Positions 16,836 through 25,022 of a DNA stretch of 35,634 bases are shown in pieces. Numbering within the stretch: position 1 is the first letter of the stretch; the number at the start of each line of letters is the position of its first letter. The notes under the pieces were generated by a model. It did not search any database and was not told the origin of the DNA. It worked only from the letters and a program-made list of their open reading frames with translations. Where the stretch lies: contig UQVD01000007.1 in NCBI GenBank assembly GCA_900544385.1, positions 1-35,634 on the forward strand, written 5' to 3'. This stretch comes from an uncultured Collinsella sp. (GTDB lineage Bacteria; Actinomycetota; Coriobacteriia; Coriobacteriales; Coriobacteriaceae). The position numbers were made by a program, and so were the translations under genes.

Positions 16836-17456
16836 ATGATCGCTAAGTTCGATTCCGCCCTCGTGCCATACGTTATCGAGCAGACGCCGCGCGGCGAGCG
16901 CAGCTACGATATCTATTCGCGCCTGCTCAACGATCGCATCATCTTCTTGGGCGAGGAGATCAACTCCGTCAGCGCCAACCTGGTCGTTGCCCAGCTGCTG
17001 CATCTTGAGAGCCAGGATGCCGAGAAGGATATCTCGCTCTACATCAATTCGCCCGGTGGCGAGGTCTACTCCGGCCTGGCGATTCTTGACACCATGAACT
17101 TCATTAAGCCGCAGGTTTCCACCATCTGCGTGGGCATGGCCGCGTCCATGGCCGCCGTGCTGCTTTCGGCCGGCGCCAAGGGCAAGCGCTTCTGCCTGCC
17201 GCACTCCAAGGTCATGATTCACCAGCCCAGCGGCGGTGCCCAGGGCCAGCAGACCGAGATCGAGATCGTGGCCGAGGAGATCAAGAAGACCCGCCGCGAG
17301 CTCAATCAGATCCTGTCCGACGCCTCAGGCCAACCCATCGAGAAGGTCCAGGCCGATACCGAGCGCGACAACTACCTGACCGCTGCCGAGGCCCTCGACT
17401 ATGGCCTGATCGACCGTATCGTCACCTCGCGCGACCTCGCCGCGAAGGACGCCTAG
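16836..17456 (+). CDS. clpP: ATP-dependent Clp protease proteolytic subunit
   Basis: ClpP forms the tetradecameric serine protease barrel that works with ClpX. The 206-residue protein begins with the conserved region SALVPYVIEQT (residues 7-17) and contains the catalytic triad Ser104 (GMAASMAAVL), His129 (VMIHQPSGG) and Asp178 (TERDNYLT). The start at 16836 is chosen because GGAG at 16826-16829 has good spacing and the product then matches the usual family N-terminus; in-frame starts at 16806 (TTG), 16824 and 16830 are possible. It lies one base upstream of clpX. Confidence 0.95.
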   Translation: MIAKFDSALVPYVIEQTPRGERSYDIYSRLLNDRIIFLGEEINSVSANLVVAQLLHLESQDAEKDISLYINSPGGEVYSGLAILDTMNFIKPQVSTICVGMAASMAAVLLSAGAKGKRFCLPHSKVMIHQPSGGAQGQQTEIEIVAEEIKKTRRELNQILSDASGQPIEKVQADTERDNYLTAAEALDYGLIDRIVTSRDLAAKDA

Positions 17457-17457
17457 G

Positions 17458-18867
17458 ATGGCCGGTAACATGCAGGACAACTTTGACGAGAACGGCAACC
17501 CCATCCGCTGCTCCTTCTGCGGAAAAGAGCAGGGGCAGGTTCGCCGCCTTGTAAAGGGCCCGACCAACATCTTTATCTGCGACGAGTGCGTTGCCGCCTG
17601 CTCCGAGATCCTTGAGGAGTCGCTGGCTTCGGACTTCATGGACGCTGCCCGCAACGGCAAGCTGCCGGGCTTCCTCAACGATCACGGCCAGGCTGCGTCC
17701 CAGCCCACCGTTGACCCCGAGGCCGAGGGCTTTGAGCTCGAGGACGACGCCCGCCAGGTCATTACGCACGTGCCGACACCGCATGAGATCTATGACGAGC
17801 TTTCGGCCTATGTCATGGGCCAGGAGGACGCCAAGCGCGCCATGTCGGTTGCCGTGTACAACCATTACCGCCGCGTGATCGAGGGTGGCGCTGCGCTTTC
17901 GGCCTTTGACGATGGCTTGGACTCGCAGCTCGACGATGATATGAACGAGGTTGAGCTCGCCAAGTCCAACATTTTGCTGCTCGGTCCCACCGGTACCGGT
18001 AAGACCCTACTTGCCCAGACGCTCGCGCGCATCCTCGAAGTGCCGTTTGCCATTGCCGATGCCACCGCGCTTACCGAGGCAGGTTACGTGGGCGAGGATG
18101 TTGAGAACATCCTGCTCAAGCTCATCAACGCCGCCGATGGCGACATCGAGCGCGCGCAGGTGGGCATCATCTATGTCGATGAGATCGACAAGATTGCCCG
18201 CAAGGCCGAGAACCTCTCCATCACCCGCGATGTCTCGGGCGAGGGTGTTCAGCAGGCACTGCTGAAGATTCTTGAGGGCACGGTGGCAAGCGTTCCGCCC
18301 ACTGGCGGCCGCAAGCATCCCCAGCAGGAACTGTTGCAGATCGACACGACCAACATCCTGTTTATCTGCGGCGGTGCCTTTGTGGGCCTGGACAAGATCA
18401 TCGCCGACCGCGTGGGCAACAAGGGCGTGGGCTTTAACTCCGAGATCGCCGGCCCCACCTCGGTCGACGAGAACGACCTGCTGCGTCAGGTGCTCCCGCA
18501 GGACCTCAACGCCTTTGGCATGATTCCCGAGTTCGTGGGCCGTACGCCCGTCGTCACCCAGACGCAGGCACTCGACGAGGACGACCTGGTGTCTATCCTG
18601 ACCGAGCCCAAGAACGCCGTGGTGCGTCAGTACCGCAAGATGTTCCAGCTCGAGGACGTCGAGCTTGAGTTTGAGGACGCGGCCCTGCACGAGATCGCCC
18701 GCATGGCGCTTGCCCGCAAGACCGGCGCCCGCGGCCTGCGTTCCATCTGCGAGGACGTGCTGCAGCAGACGATGTTCGACCTCCCCAGCGAGGAGGGCGT
18801 TTCCAAGGTCGTCGTGACCGAAGCCTCCGTAAAGGGCGAAGAACAACCCCAGCGCATCTACGGTTAA
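17458..18867 (+). CDS. clpX: ATP-dependent Clp protease ATP-binding subunit ClpX
   Basis: ClpX is the AAA+ unfoldase that feeds substrates to ClpP. The 469-residue protein has an N-terminal C4 zinc finger (Cys18, Cys21, Cys41, Cys44), Walker A GPTGTGKT, Walker B IIYVDEIDKI, and a sensor-2 segment GARGLRSICEDVL. The ATG lies one base after the clpP stop codon, so the genes are co-transcribed. A 13-bp stem terminator follows. Confidence 0.96.
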   Translation: MAGNMQDNFDENGNPIRCSFCGKEQGQVRRLVKGPTNIFICDECVAACSEILEESLASDFMDAARNGKLPGFLNDHGQAASQPTVDPEAEGFELEDDARQVITHVPTPHEIYDELSAYVMGQEDAKRAMSVAVYNHYRRVIEGGAALSAFDDGLDSQLDDDMNEVELAKSNILLLGPTGTGKTLLAQTLARILEVPFAIADATALTEAGYVGEDVENILLKLINAADGDIERAQVGIIYVDEIDKIARKAENLSITRDVSGEGVQQALLKILEGTVASVPPTGGRKHPQQELLQIDTTNILFICGGAFVGLDKIIADRVGNKGVGFNSEIAGPTSVDENDLLRQVLPQDLNAFGMIPEFVGRTPVVTQTQALDEDDLVSILTEPKNAVVRQYRKMFQLEDVELEFEDAALHEIARMALARKTGARGLRSICEDVLQQTMFDLPSEEGVSKVVVTEASVKGEEQPQRIYG

Positions 18868-18890
18868 ACCAGCCTAAAGCGTGTTTGCAA

Positions 18891-18927
18891 ATAGCCTCCG
18901 ACCACCCGCGGTCGGAGGCTATTTTAT
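18891..18927 (+). terminator. Rho-independent terminator of clpX
   Basis: ATAGCCTCCGACC (18891-18903) pairs perfectly with GGTCGGAGGCTAT (18910-18922), followed by TTTAT. Confidence 0.85.
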
Positions 18928-19018
18928 ATATACGCAATAACCCCAACTACCTGTGCTATTCTGTGTGTTTGTTTAGGCCTCGGCAAAGTCAATTCAGACT
19001 GAAGTAATCGATACCTAA

Positions 19019-19134
19019 GGGGAGGAATGTAGGCTCGATTTTCGTAGATTCCGCACGAGCCGAAGACCACTTAATGTGGTCTTCGAGCGAGCCCAGGACC
19101 TGACCGAGCGAAAATCGGGCCTACATTCCTCCCC
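19019..19134 (+). repeat. Nested structured element, family B copy 1 (upstream of valS)
   Basis: The outer arms at 19019-19044 (starting GGGGAGGAATGTAGGCTCG) and 19109-19134 pair over 26 positions with one G-T wobble. Inside, CGAAGACCAC (19061-19070) pairs perfectly with GTGGTCTTCG (19076-19085) around TTAAT. Two unpaired segments, TTCCGCACG (19049-19057) and CAGGACCTGACCG (19094-19106), are also found with the same order and spacing in copy 2 on the other side of valS. It ends 20 bases before the valS start codon, so if transcribed it would be the valS leader. No T-box consensus is present. Confidence 0.85.
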
Positions 19135-19154
19135 GGCGGGACAGGGAGAGATAT

Positions 19155-21851
19155 ATGGAAGAGATGCCCAAGAACTACGATCCGTCGACCAACGAGCCGG
19201 CGATCCTGCAGAAGTGGCTCGACGGCGGCTACTACAAGCGCCGTGAGGGCGTGGGCGACTGCACCGTCACCATTCCGCCTCCCAACGTGACCGGCAAGCT
19301 CCACATGGGTCACGCCACCGACGACTCCATCCAGGACGCCATCATCCGTATGGCCCGCATGCGCGGCAAGTCCACGCGTTGGGTGCTGGGTACCGACCAC
19401 GCCGGTATCGCCACGCAGACTAAGGTCGACAAGAAGCTCAAGAGTGAGGGCATCAGCCGCCTGGAGATCGGTCGCGACAAGTTTGTCGACGCCTGCTGGG
19501 ACTGGACCCACGAGTACGGCGGCATCATCGTCGAGCAGATCAAGCGCATGGGTTGCTCCGTCGACTTTGACAACGAGCGCTTTACCATGGACGAGGACTA
19601 CGCGCAGGCCGTACGCAAGGTCTTTTGCGACTGGTACCACGACGGCCTGATCTACCGTGGCAAGCGCATCGTCAACTGGTGCCCCAACTGCACCACCGCC
19701 ATTTCGGACGACGAGGCCGAGTACAAGGACGAGAAGGGCCACCTGTGGCACCTGCGCTACCCGCTGACCGAGCCGGTCAACGGCCAGGACTACATCGTCG
19801 TCGCCACCACGCGTCCCGAGACCATGCTCGGCGACACGGGCGTCGCCGTCTCCCCGAAGGACCCCGAGAAGGCCGCCTTCGTGGGTAAGACCGTCAAGCT
19901 CCCCATCGTCGACCGCGAGATCCCCATCTTTGAGGATTGGCATGTCGACGCCAACTTTGGCTCCGGCTTCGTTAAGGTCACGCCTGCTCACGACCCCAAC
20001 GATTACGCCATGGGTCAGGCCCACGACCTGCCGCAGATTAATATCTTCGATGAGCACGCGGTGGTTGTCGAGGGCTACGGCGAATTCACCGGTATGACCC
20101 GCGAGGAGTGCCGCGAGGCCGTCATCAAGTGGTTTGAGGAGCATGACCTGCTCGACCACGTCGAGGACCTCGATCACTCCGTCATGCACTGCTACCGTTG
20201 CGACGCCGCGCTGGAGCCGTGGCTGTCCGAGCAGTGGTTCGTCGCCGTCGATAAGCTCAAGGGGCCGGCGCTCGACGCCGTCAACTCTGGCAAGGTCACC
20301 TTCCACCCCGCGCGCTGGACGCAGACCTACACCACCTGGATGGAGAACCTCAAGGACTGGTGCATCTCGCGCCAGCTTTGGTGGGGCCACCGTATCCCCG
20401 TGTTCTACTGCGAGGATTGCGGCTGGGAGGACGCCCTTACCGAGGACACCGACGTGTGCCCCAAGTGCGGCGGTCATCACGTGCATCAGGACGAGAACGT
20501 GTTGGACACCTGGTTCAGCTCTCAGCTGTGGACTTTCGCCACGCAGGGCTGGCCGCAAAAGCCGGAGCTGCTCGAGGGACATCACCCCACGACGGCGCTC
20601 GTCACCGCGCGCGACATCATCGCGCTGTGGGTTGCTCGCATGGTCATGAGCTCGCTGTACTTCCTGGACGAGGTGCCGTTTAAGGACGTCGTCATCTACC
20701 CGACGATCCTGGCCAAGGACGGCAGCCGCATGTCCAAGTCCAAGGGCAACGGCGTTGACCCCATGGACCTCATCGGTATGTACGGCGCCGACGCCATGCG
20801 CTTCAACCTGCTCACGCTGTGCACCAACAACCAGGATGTTAAGTTCGATGCGAACATCGATAAGAAGACTAAGAAGCTTATCGACAGCCCGCGTACCGAC
20901 CAGGCTAAGTCGTTTGTGACCAAGATCTGGAACGCAAGCCGCTTCCTGCTTATGAACATGGAGGGCTACACGCCCGGCGAGCCCGTCGTGGAGACGCCGG
21001 CCGACGCCTGGATGTTCAGCCGCCTGGCAAAGGCCGTGAAGATGGTCACCGAGGGTATTGAGAACTACACCTTTGGCGATATGGCCCGCGGCGTGCAGCA
21101 GTTCTTCTGGAACGAGGTCTGCGACTGGTACGTCGAGGTCACTAAGGCTCGTCTGAAGGGCGAGGGCCGTCTGCAGGCTCAGCGCAACCTGATCTTTGTG
21201 CTCGACATCTCTATTCGCCTGATGCACCCGCTCATGCCGTTCGTCACCGAGGAGATCTGGGACAACATGCCGGCGAGCGTGCTCGACCTGGACGCCGAGG
21301 GCAACGTGGATCGCGCCGAGGCGCTCATGATCGCCAAGTGGCCCGAGCCCGCCGACTACGCCAAGTATGTTGACGAGGACGCCGAGCGCGCGTTTGAGCT
21401 GTGCCGCGCCGTCGTTTCCGCCGCCCGCGCCACGCGTTCGCGTTATCGCTTGAGCCCCAAGGCCGAGCTCGACGTGGTCGTGCGCGCCGGTGCCGAGGAC
21501 ATCGAGAAGCTCGAGAGCCTGCGTTCGACCATTGAGCCGCTGGCGAACACCGCTTCGCTGGTCATGGGTACTGACGTTGAGAAGCCGGCCGCGAGCATCG
21601 CCGTGGTCGACAGCGGCGTCGAGGCCTTTGTGGTGCTCGAGGGCAAGGTTGACCTTTCGGCCGAGAAGGCACGTCTTGAGAAGGAGATCGCCGCGGCTCA
21701 GAAGGAGCTTGCCGGCTGCGAGAAGACGCTCGCCAACGAGGGCTTTGTGGCCAAGGCCGCGCCCGCGGTGGTGCAGAAGAAGAGGGACCGTGCAGCTGAG
21801 CTCAAGGAGATCCTGGCGGCGCTGAACTCGCAGGTTGCTGACTTCTCGTAG
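19155..21851 (+). CDS. valS: Valyl-tRNA synthetase
   Basis: ValRS charges tRNA-Val and edits misactivated threonine. The 898-residue class I enzyme has the HIGH-type motif PPNVTGKLHMGHA (about residues 37-49), the KMSKS-type motif RMSKSKGNGVDP, the CP1 editing insert between them, an anticodon-binding domain, and a C-terminal coiled coil from about residue 830 (SAEKARLEKEIAAAQKEL) that is typical of ValRS. The ATG follows GGGAGAG at 19144-19150. The gene is bracketed by inverted copies of structured element family B. Confidence 0.96.
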   Translation: MEEMPKNYDPSTNEPAILQKWLDGGYYKRREGVGDCTVTIPPPNVTGKLHMGHATDDSIQDAIIRMARMRGKSTRWVLGTDHAGIATQTKVDKKLKSEGISRLEIGRDKFVDACWDWTHEYGGIIVEQIKRMGCSVDFDNERFTMDEDYAQAVRKVFCDWYHDGLIYRGKRIVNWCPNCTTAISDDEAEYKDEKGHLWHLRYPLTEPVNGQDYIVVATTRPETMLGDTGVAVSPKDPEKAAFVGKTVKLPIVDREIPIFEDWHVDANFGSGFVKVTPAHDPNDYAMGQAHDLPQINIFDEHAVVVEGYGEFTGMTREECREAVIKWFEEHDLLDHVEDLDHSVMHCYRCDAALEPWLSEQWFVAVDKLKGPALDAVNSGKVTFHPARWTQTYTTWMENLKDWCISRQLWWGHRIPVFYCEDCGWEDALTEDTDVCPKCGGHHVHQDENVLDTWFSSQLWTFATQGWPQKPELLEGHHPTTALVTARDIIALWVARMVMSSLYFLDEVPFKDVVIYPTILAKDGSRMSKSKGNGVDPMDLIGMYGADAMRFNLLTLCTNNQDVKFDANIDKKTKKLIDSPRTDQAKSFVTKIWNASRFLLMNMEGYTPGEPVVETPADAWMFSRLAKAVKMVTEGIENYTFGDMARGVQQFFWNEVCDWYVEVTKARLKGEGRLQAQRNLIFVLDISIRLMHPLMPFVTEEIWDNMPASVLDLDAEGNVDRAEALMIAKWPEPADYAKYVDEDAERAFELCRAVVSAARATRSRYRLSPKAELDVVVRAGAEDIEKLESLRSTIEPLANTASLVMGTDVEKPAASIAVVDSGVEAFVVLEGKVDLSAEKARLEKEIAAAQKELAGCEKTLANEGFVAKAAPAVVQKKRDRAAELKEILAALNSQVADFS

Positions 21852-21876
21852 GTCTTACTGAGGGGCGCGTCCCGAC

Positions 21877-21965
21877 GCTTTGCTCGCTACTGCGGACAGT
21901 CCTGCGAAAGACGGACAGCACATTAAGTGCTGTCCTTTGCGTGCGGAACTTGCGGCGAGCAAAGC
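21877..21965 (-). repeat. Nested structured element, family B copy 2 (downstream of valS)
   Basis: Read on the minus strand, GCTTTGCTCGC pairs perfectly with GCGAGCAAAGC (plus positions 21955-21965 and 21877-21887). An inner 9-bp hairpin GGACAGCAC/GTGCTGTCC encloses TTAAT. The unpaired segments TTCCGCACG and CAGGACTGTCCG match those of copy 1. The inner stem base pairs next to the shared CACTTAATGTG core have changed as compensating pairs. Orientation is opposite to valS and folC. Confidence 0.82.
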
Positions 21966-22012
21966 CCCAAACCGCTCCCATGGCGGTTACGGGGGCGTCC
22001 GCTGCCTGGTAG

Positions 22013-22030
22013 GGCCACTTGGTTGTGGCC
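22013..22030 (+). terminator. Hairpin downstream of valS, possible terminator
   Basis: GGCCAC (22013-22018) pairs with GTGGCC (22025-22030), followed by TTGATTCT. The stem is short and the T-tract interrupted, so this is tentative. The neighbouring sequence also holds a small AACCGC/GCGGTT hairpin (about 21970-21988). Confidence 0.4.
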
Positions 22031-22072
22031 TTGATTCTGCTGCAAGCGGTGTTTGGCTGATATTTTGAATGG

Positions 22073-22105
22073 GAGGGGCTCGTTGTTTATTGCGGGCCTC
22101 TTTTT
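22073..22105 (+). terminator. Terminator-like hairpin in the folC leader
   Basis: GAGG (22073-22076) plus CTCG (22079-22082) pair with CGGG (22093-22096) plus CCTC (22097-22100), including one T-G wobble, with a 2-nt bulge and TTTTT at 22101-22105. An extended -10 box TGATATTTT lies at 22058-22066. If that promoter is real, the hairpin would be an attenuator in the folC leader; otherwise it terminates valS read-through. Confidence 0.45.
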
Positions 22106-22126
22106 ATGTTGAGGGGACTTTGGGTT

Positions 22127-23470
22127 ATGGCTAAGCGTTCTGGGTCGTATTCTGTGCCGTTCTCGTTTGAGTTGCTTTCGTTTGATGAGGCTGTTGCTTT
22201 GGCTGCTGATACGGGGCGGATTTCTGGGGATGCTGGTCCTCTGCTCGAGACGGTTGTCGATATGCTCGATGAGTTGGGGCGTCCGGACGAGTATTTCGAT
22301 TGCATTCAGGTTGCCGGTACCAATGGCAAGACTTCGACTACGCGTTTTTCGGCTGCTATTCTTCGCGGCGAGGGGCTCAAGACCGCGCTGTATACGTCGC
22401 CTCAGCTGGTGCGCTATCCCGAGCGCATGGAGGTTGACGGGCGCGTTGTGAGCGATGAGGCGTTTGCCCGTGGCGTTTCGGCCGCTGTTGAGGCGGGGCA
22501 TCGAGTGAATGCCCGTCGTGTGGCGGCGGGGGAGCGCGCCTATACCATCACGCCGTTTGACCTGCTGACGGCTGCTGCACTGGTGGTGTTTGCCGAGGCT
22601 TGCGTGGACGTGGCCGTGCTTGAGGTCGGCATGGGCGGACGCTGGGATGCTACGAGTGCGACCGATCCTGTCGCCGTGGCCATTACAGGCATTGGGCTCG
22701 ATCACACACGTATTTTGGGCGATACGCTCGAGGCCATTGCGGGTGAGAAGGCTGCGGTCATTAAGCCCGGACGCCTGGTTGTGCTGGGCGAGGGCACACA
22801 CGAGGCGAGCGTTCAACGCGTGATGGATGCCCGTTGTCGCGAGTGCGGCATTGTGCCGCTGGTGGTGAACCATGCCACGACCAAGGTTCCGGCTCACGTG
22901 GGCGATACAGTGGAGTTTAGCTGCACTACGCCGCGTGCCATCTATACGTCGAGCATGGTCAAGCCGGCCTATCAGCCGCAGAATGCCGCGTGCGCGATTA
23001 TGCTTTGCGAGGGGTATCTGGGTCGCGAGCTCGACCACGATGCGCTGGATGCATCGCTTATGGGTTGCCCCACACCGGGTCGTTTTGACGTGCTGGGGAC
23101 CGATCCGCTTAAGCTGATTGACGCCTGTCATAACCCCCAGAGCTGCGAGAACTTTGTGAGCGCGCTGGACGAGATTGATCCGTGCGTGGAGAATCGCCCC
23201 ACGCTGCTGTGCGCCGCGCTGGCCGACAAGGACGTGGCGGGCATCGTCGACGTGCTGATCCCGGCTTTCCCGCGCGTGGTCGTGACCCAGACCGATTCCG
23301 ATCGCGCCCTGCCGGCGGAGGAGCTCGCCGCACTTGTGGACGCTGACAAGCTTGTTGGCGTGTACCCCAGCGTGTCCGAGGCCCTCGCGGCCTTCGATGC
23401 CGCAGACGAGCCTTTCGTAGCTGCCGGCACCATCACCCTAGCCGGCGAAGTAGCCGGCCTGCTGCGCTAA
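22127..23470 (+). CDS. folC: Folylpolyglutamate synthase / dihydrofolate synthase (FolC family)
   Basis: FolC adds glutamate to folates and may also make dihydrofolate from dihydropteroate. The 447-residue Mur-ligase-like protein has the ATP-binding loop QVAGTNGKTSTTRF, the family segments YTSPQLVRYPERM, LEVGMGGRWDATSATDP and ITGIGLDHTRILG, and a C-terminal domain with LIDACHNPQSC. The start at 22127 follows GAGGGGA (22111-22117); the ATG at 22106 is rejected because it touches the T-tract of a terminator-like hairpin. Third codon positions here are less GC-biased than in valS, suggesting lower expression. Confidence 0.92.
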   Translation: MAKRSGSYSVPFSFELLSFDEAVALAADTGRISGDAGPLLETVVDMLDELGRPDEYFDCIQVAGTNGKTSTTRFSAAILRGEGLKTALYTSPQLVRYPERMEVDGRVVSDEAFARGVSAAVEAGHRVNARRVAAGERAYTITPFDLLTAAALVVFAEACVDVAVLEVGMGGRWDATSATDPVAVAITGIGLDHTRILGDTLEAIAGEKAAVIKPGRLVVLGEGTHEASVQRVMDARCRECGIVPLVVNHATTKVPAHVGDTVEFSCTTPRAIYTSSMVKPAYQPQNAACAIMLCEGYLGRELDHDALDASLMGCPTPGRFDVLGTDPLKLIDACHNPQSCENFVSALDEIDPCVENRPTLLCAALADKDVAGIVDVLIPAFPRVVVTQTDSDRALPAEELAALVDADKLVGVYPSVSEALAAFDAADEPFVAAGTITLAGEVAGLLR

Positions 23471-23584
23471 CCCATCCCCTCAGCAGTTGCGGTGAAATGC
23501 GGACTGTTTTACAAGCCAGAAGCCTCAGACAGTCCGTATATCACCGCAACTCAAAAGCAGTCAATTTGGGATGGGGCTTTTTTT
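23471..23584 (+). terminator. folC terminator with a palindromic element in its loop
   Basis: CCCATCCC (23471-23478) directly follows the folC stop codon and pairs with GGGATGGG (23568-23575); then GC and seven T residues follow (23578-23584). The 89-nt loop is almost entirely occupied by family A copy 3. Confidence 0.65.
23485..23551 (+). repeat. Long-stem palindromic element, family A copy 3
   Basis: Arms 23485-23507 (starting AGTTGCGGTGAAATGCGG) and 23529-23551 match at 21 of 23 positions. The loop contains CCAGAAG, similar to the loop of copy 2. It lies inside the folC terminator. Confidence 0.85.
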
Positions 23585-23613
23585 GCTACCCTGTGCCCTG
23601 AGTTGACTCGCTT

Positions 23614-23773
23614 GCCACGAAATGGGCCTATCTACTACGTTTGACCGGTTACCTCCAACCATACGGAACATCGCGAAATTAAAACCGCAGGTAGACGGCT
23701 TGCGTATTTTGCGAAAACTCGGTTATGGTCGACCCATGCGGGTTAAACGTAGTAGATAGGCCGTTTTTGTGGC
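23614..23773 (+). repeat. 160-bp element with long terminal inverted repeats (family C)
   Basis: The ends GCCACGAAATGGGCCTATC and, in reverse complement, GCCACAAAAACGGCCTATC continue into a perfect TACTACGTTT. This gives imperfect terminal inverted repeats of about 29 bp, with an 18-bp perfect core at 23625-23642 and 23745-23762. The roughly 100-nt centre has no ORF and contains further short dyads (for example TTTTGCGAAAA). It lies between the convergent genes folC and pepQ. No target-site duplication is obvious. Confidence 0.8.
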
Positions 23774-23787
23774 GCGGTATTGGTGGG

Positions 23788-23818
23788 ATGCGGCAAAGGG
23801 GCTGCCCCTTTGCCGCAT
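23788..23818 (-). terminator. Hairpin at the 3' end of the M24 peptidase gene
   Basis: ATGCGGCAAAGGGGC (23788-23802) is followed after one base by its reverse complement (23804-23818). It starts 3 bases after the peptidase stop codon on the minus strand. No T-tract follows on either strand, so it may stabilise the mRNA end rather than terminate transcription. Confidence 0.6.
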
Positions 23819-23821
23819 TGG

Positions 23822-24910
23822 CTAGACTAGGCGGACCAGATCGTGAGGGTAGGCGTTGAGAATCTCGACGCCCTTCTCGGTCACCAGGGCCAAGTCCTCG
23901 ATGCGGACGCCGGTGCGGCCGGGGAGGTAGATGCCCGGCTCGATGGAGAACGTCATGCCCGGCTCCACGACCTGCTCGTTGACGAGTGAAACGTCGCCCG
24001 GCTCGTGGTCCTGCAAGCCGATCGAGTGTCCCAGGCGATGCGTAAAGTACTGCCCATAGCCCGCATCCTCAATCACGTCGCGTGCGGCGCGGTCCAGGTC
24101 ACACATGCGCACGCCCGGTGCGATGAGCGCCTCGGCGGCCTCGTTGGCACGGCGCACGATGTCGTAGATGCGCGTCGTCTCCTCGTCCGGCTCGCCCCAA
24201 AAGAACGTGCGCGTCATGTCCGAGCAGTAGTTGCGATGGCGTCCGCCAATGTCGAACAGCACCACGTCGCCGCGCTTGAGTACCGTATCGTCGGGCTCGT
24301 GGTGCGGGTCGCCGGCGTTGGCGCCAAAGCTCACGATGGGCGGAAAGCTAAAGCCCTCGCAGCCGTGCTTGCGATACAGTCCGAGCATCTGGTCGGCAAT
24401 TTCGCGCTCCGTCACGCCCTCGTGAACGAGCTTGATGGCGTCGGCCATCACGGCGTCGTTGGCGGCAGAGGACGCTCGCATAAGCTCCTGCTCGGTAGCG
24501 TCTTTGTAGGTGCGTGCGGCGGTGACGGCAAAGTCGCCTAGGAAGAACTTGCTCGCGGCGTGACGCTCCATGAGGGGCATCAAAAAGCCGGAACGCATGA
24601 CGGTGTCGATGCCGAGTGGTTTGTTCGGATCGACCTCACGAACGATGGCGTCGGCCACGACGTCGTTGTCGGTGTGATAGGCGACGCGGGCATTGTCATA
24701 CTCCGGCAGTTGGTGTAGCGCATTGACCAAGATCACGGGCTCGGTATCGCGTGCGAGCAGAACGCCGCAAAAACGCTCGAACATATCGGCATAAAAGCCG
24801 GTCAGGTAATAAATCGACCATGGGTCATTCACAAGCAGCTGCGCGCCGGGGTGCTGAGCCTCGAGCACATCGAGCACGCGCGCCACACGCTGGTCATCGA
24901 CATGTGCCAT
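23822..24910 (-). CDS. M24 family metallopeptidase (Xaa-Pro aminopeptidase or dipeptidase)
   Basis: The 362-residue protein has a creatinase-like N-terminal domain (residues 1-130) and a pita-bread catalytic domain. The five dimetal ligands of the family are visible: Asp in VLFDIGG, Asp in SDMTRTFF, His in HRLGHSIGL, Glu in SIEPGIYL and Glu in VRIEDLALV. It would cleave X-Pro bonds in peptides in the cytoplasm. Whether it acts as an aminopeptidase (PepP) or dipeptidase (PepQ) cannot be told from the motifs. The start at 24910 is preceded on the minus strand by GAAAGGA; the frame stays open to 24949 but family alignment begins here. It is monocistronic and convergent to folC. Confidence 0.88.
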   Translation of the reverse strand: MAHVDDQRVARVLDVLEAQHPGAQLLVNDPWSIYYLTGFYADMFERFCGVLLARDTEPVILVNALHQLPEYDNARVAYHTDNDVVADAIVREVDPNKPLGIDTVMRSGFLMPLMERHAASKFFLGDFAVTAARTYKDATEQELMRASSAANDAVMADAIKLVHEGVTEREIADQMLGLYRKHGCEGFSFPPIVSFGANAGDPHHEPDDTVLKRGDVVLFDIGGRHRNYCSDMTRTFFWGEPDEETTRIYDIVRRANEAAEALIAPGVRMCDLDRAARDVIEDAGYGQYFTHRLGHSIGLQDHEPGDVSLVNEQVVEPGMTFSIEPGIYLPGRTGVRIEDLALVTEKGVEILNAYPHDLVRLV

Positions 24911-24948
24911 ACATCGTCCTTTCGCTAGGGTGCCACCATGGTATCCCA

Positions 24949-25002
24949 AGCCCGGCAGTTGGGGACGTTCCTTTTATGCCGGCACCTTGGGACACTCCTT
25001 TG
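24949..25002. repeat. Two tandem degenerate 27-bp units (family D)
   Basis: Units 24949-24975 and 24976-25002 agree at 19 of 27 positions, with shared blocks CCGGCA, GGGAC and TCCTTT. They sit upstream of the peptidase gene on its promoter side. A GTCCC-containing segment near 25132-25138 may be a distant relative. Confidence 0.6.
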
Positions 25003-25022
25003 CATCCCATGCGGCCCTCATA

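Noticed and set aside
18928..19154. T-box riboswitch upstream of valS (also considered before thrS, 29232-29485)
   Set aside because: No AGGGTGGnACCGCG-type T-box sequence or antiterminator is present; the valS leader holds the family B element instead.
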